Shown here: positions 63,965 through 64,000 of the stretch, piece after piece
How positions within the stretch are numbered: position 1 is the first letter of the stretch
How the letters are laid out: every line of letters begins with the position of its first letter
Assembly: GCA_049115695.1 (NCBI GenBank)
Contig: JAGDZR010000003.1
Coordinates: 186,001-250,000 of the forward strand
Direction of reading: 5' to 3'
Source of the DNA: JAGDZR01 sp049115695
GTDB taxonomy: Bacteria > Bacteroidota > Bacteroidia > Cytophagales > Cyclobacteriaceae
DNA length: 64,000 bases
Made by a program: the position numbers and the translations under genes
Notes under the pieces: model-generated
What the model was told of the DNA's origin: nothing
The model's database searches: none
Seen by the model: the letters and a program-made list of their open reading frames with translations, nothing else

Positions 63965-64000
63965 TTATCTATGTGCTGTAACAGCTATATCCTTTTTTAA
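63965..64000 (-). CDS. C-terminal end of a membrane protein, partner of SDR copy 2 (partial)
   Basis: The last eleven codons and stop of a minus-strand gene that runs off the window: LKKDIAVTAHR. They match the C-terminus LKKDFAVSVK of the four-helix membrane protein at 43562-44023 and sit at the same position relative to the SDR gene. Here the genes are separated by seven bases instead of overlapping. Confidence 0.65.
   Translation of the reverse strand, partial: LKKDIAVTAHR

Overview
The window reads as the chromosome of a Bacteroidota bacterium, most likely a member of Cytophagales. The evidence is two secreted proteins ending in type IX secretion (T9SS) sorting domains, PadR-linked FtsX permeases with an N-terminal prefix domain, AraC regulators carrying membrane domains, a LytS/LytTR two-component pair, many short lipoproteins, and moderately AT-rich DNA. 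I see no rRNA, tRNA, CRISPR array or recognisable insertion-sequence transposase. The species cannot be named from sequence alone.

Left part (1-13.4 kb): the end of an FtsX-type permease is followed by a heavy-metal efflux island (a His-rich membrane protein, TolC-like protein, two His-rich lipoproteins, a membrane fusion protein and a CusA/CzcA-type RND pump). The island is bracketed by direct copies of the 3' end of yaaA: a truncated one at 840-1040 and the intact gene at 8376-9152. Next come a PadR-regulated ABC permease and a propeller lipoprotein.

Middle part (13.6-44 kb): a bacteriohemerythrin with one altered iron ligand, a STAS-like protein, a class C beta-lactamase-like hydrolase, a kinase/phosphatase pair, a large BNR-repeat protein, a bestrophin/TspO-like membrane cluster ending in two tiny membrane proteins, two large T9SS proteins, a PQQ-propeller protein, a TPR membrane protein, a YceI-TPR fusion, two membrane AraC regulators, a universal stress protein, a standalone RluA N-terminal domain protein, a sugar isomerase-like lipoprotein, a YkgJ protein, an FG-GAP/UnbV protein and a two-gene SDR plus membrane protein unit. 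Two degraded copies of the 3' end of the RluA-N gene (37.1-37.4 kb and 39.25 kb) separate the genes after it into blocks. This is the same layout as at yaaA.

Right part (44-64 kb): a greA-family pseudogene, a SRAP (YedK/HMCES) paralogue that lacks the catalytic Cys2, a lipoprotein/barrel pair, a diheme cytochrome, a LytS/LytTR pair, and a compact cassette of holin, amidase, SGNH hydrolase, alpha/beta hydrolase and two unknown proteins. None of the four lytic-type proteins has a signal peptide. After this come an ECF42-type sigma factor with its DGPF partner, a GreA/GreB factor, a YdeI-like/epoxide hydrolase-like pair, a WYL regulator, and a second copy of the SDR plus membrane protein unit that runs off the window end.

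The two observations most worth following are (1) the repeated architecture 'intact gene - cargo - truncated 3' copy of the same gene in direct orientation', seen at yaaA and at the RluA-N gene, which suggests cargo insertion with 3'-end duplication; and (2) the holin-amidase-lipase cassette, whose products could together attack inner membrane, peptidoglycan and outer-membrane lipid, with no phage structural genes nearby.
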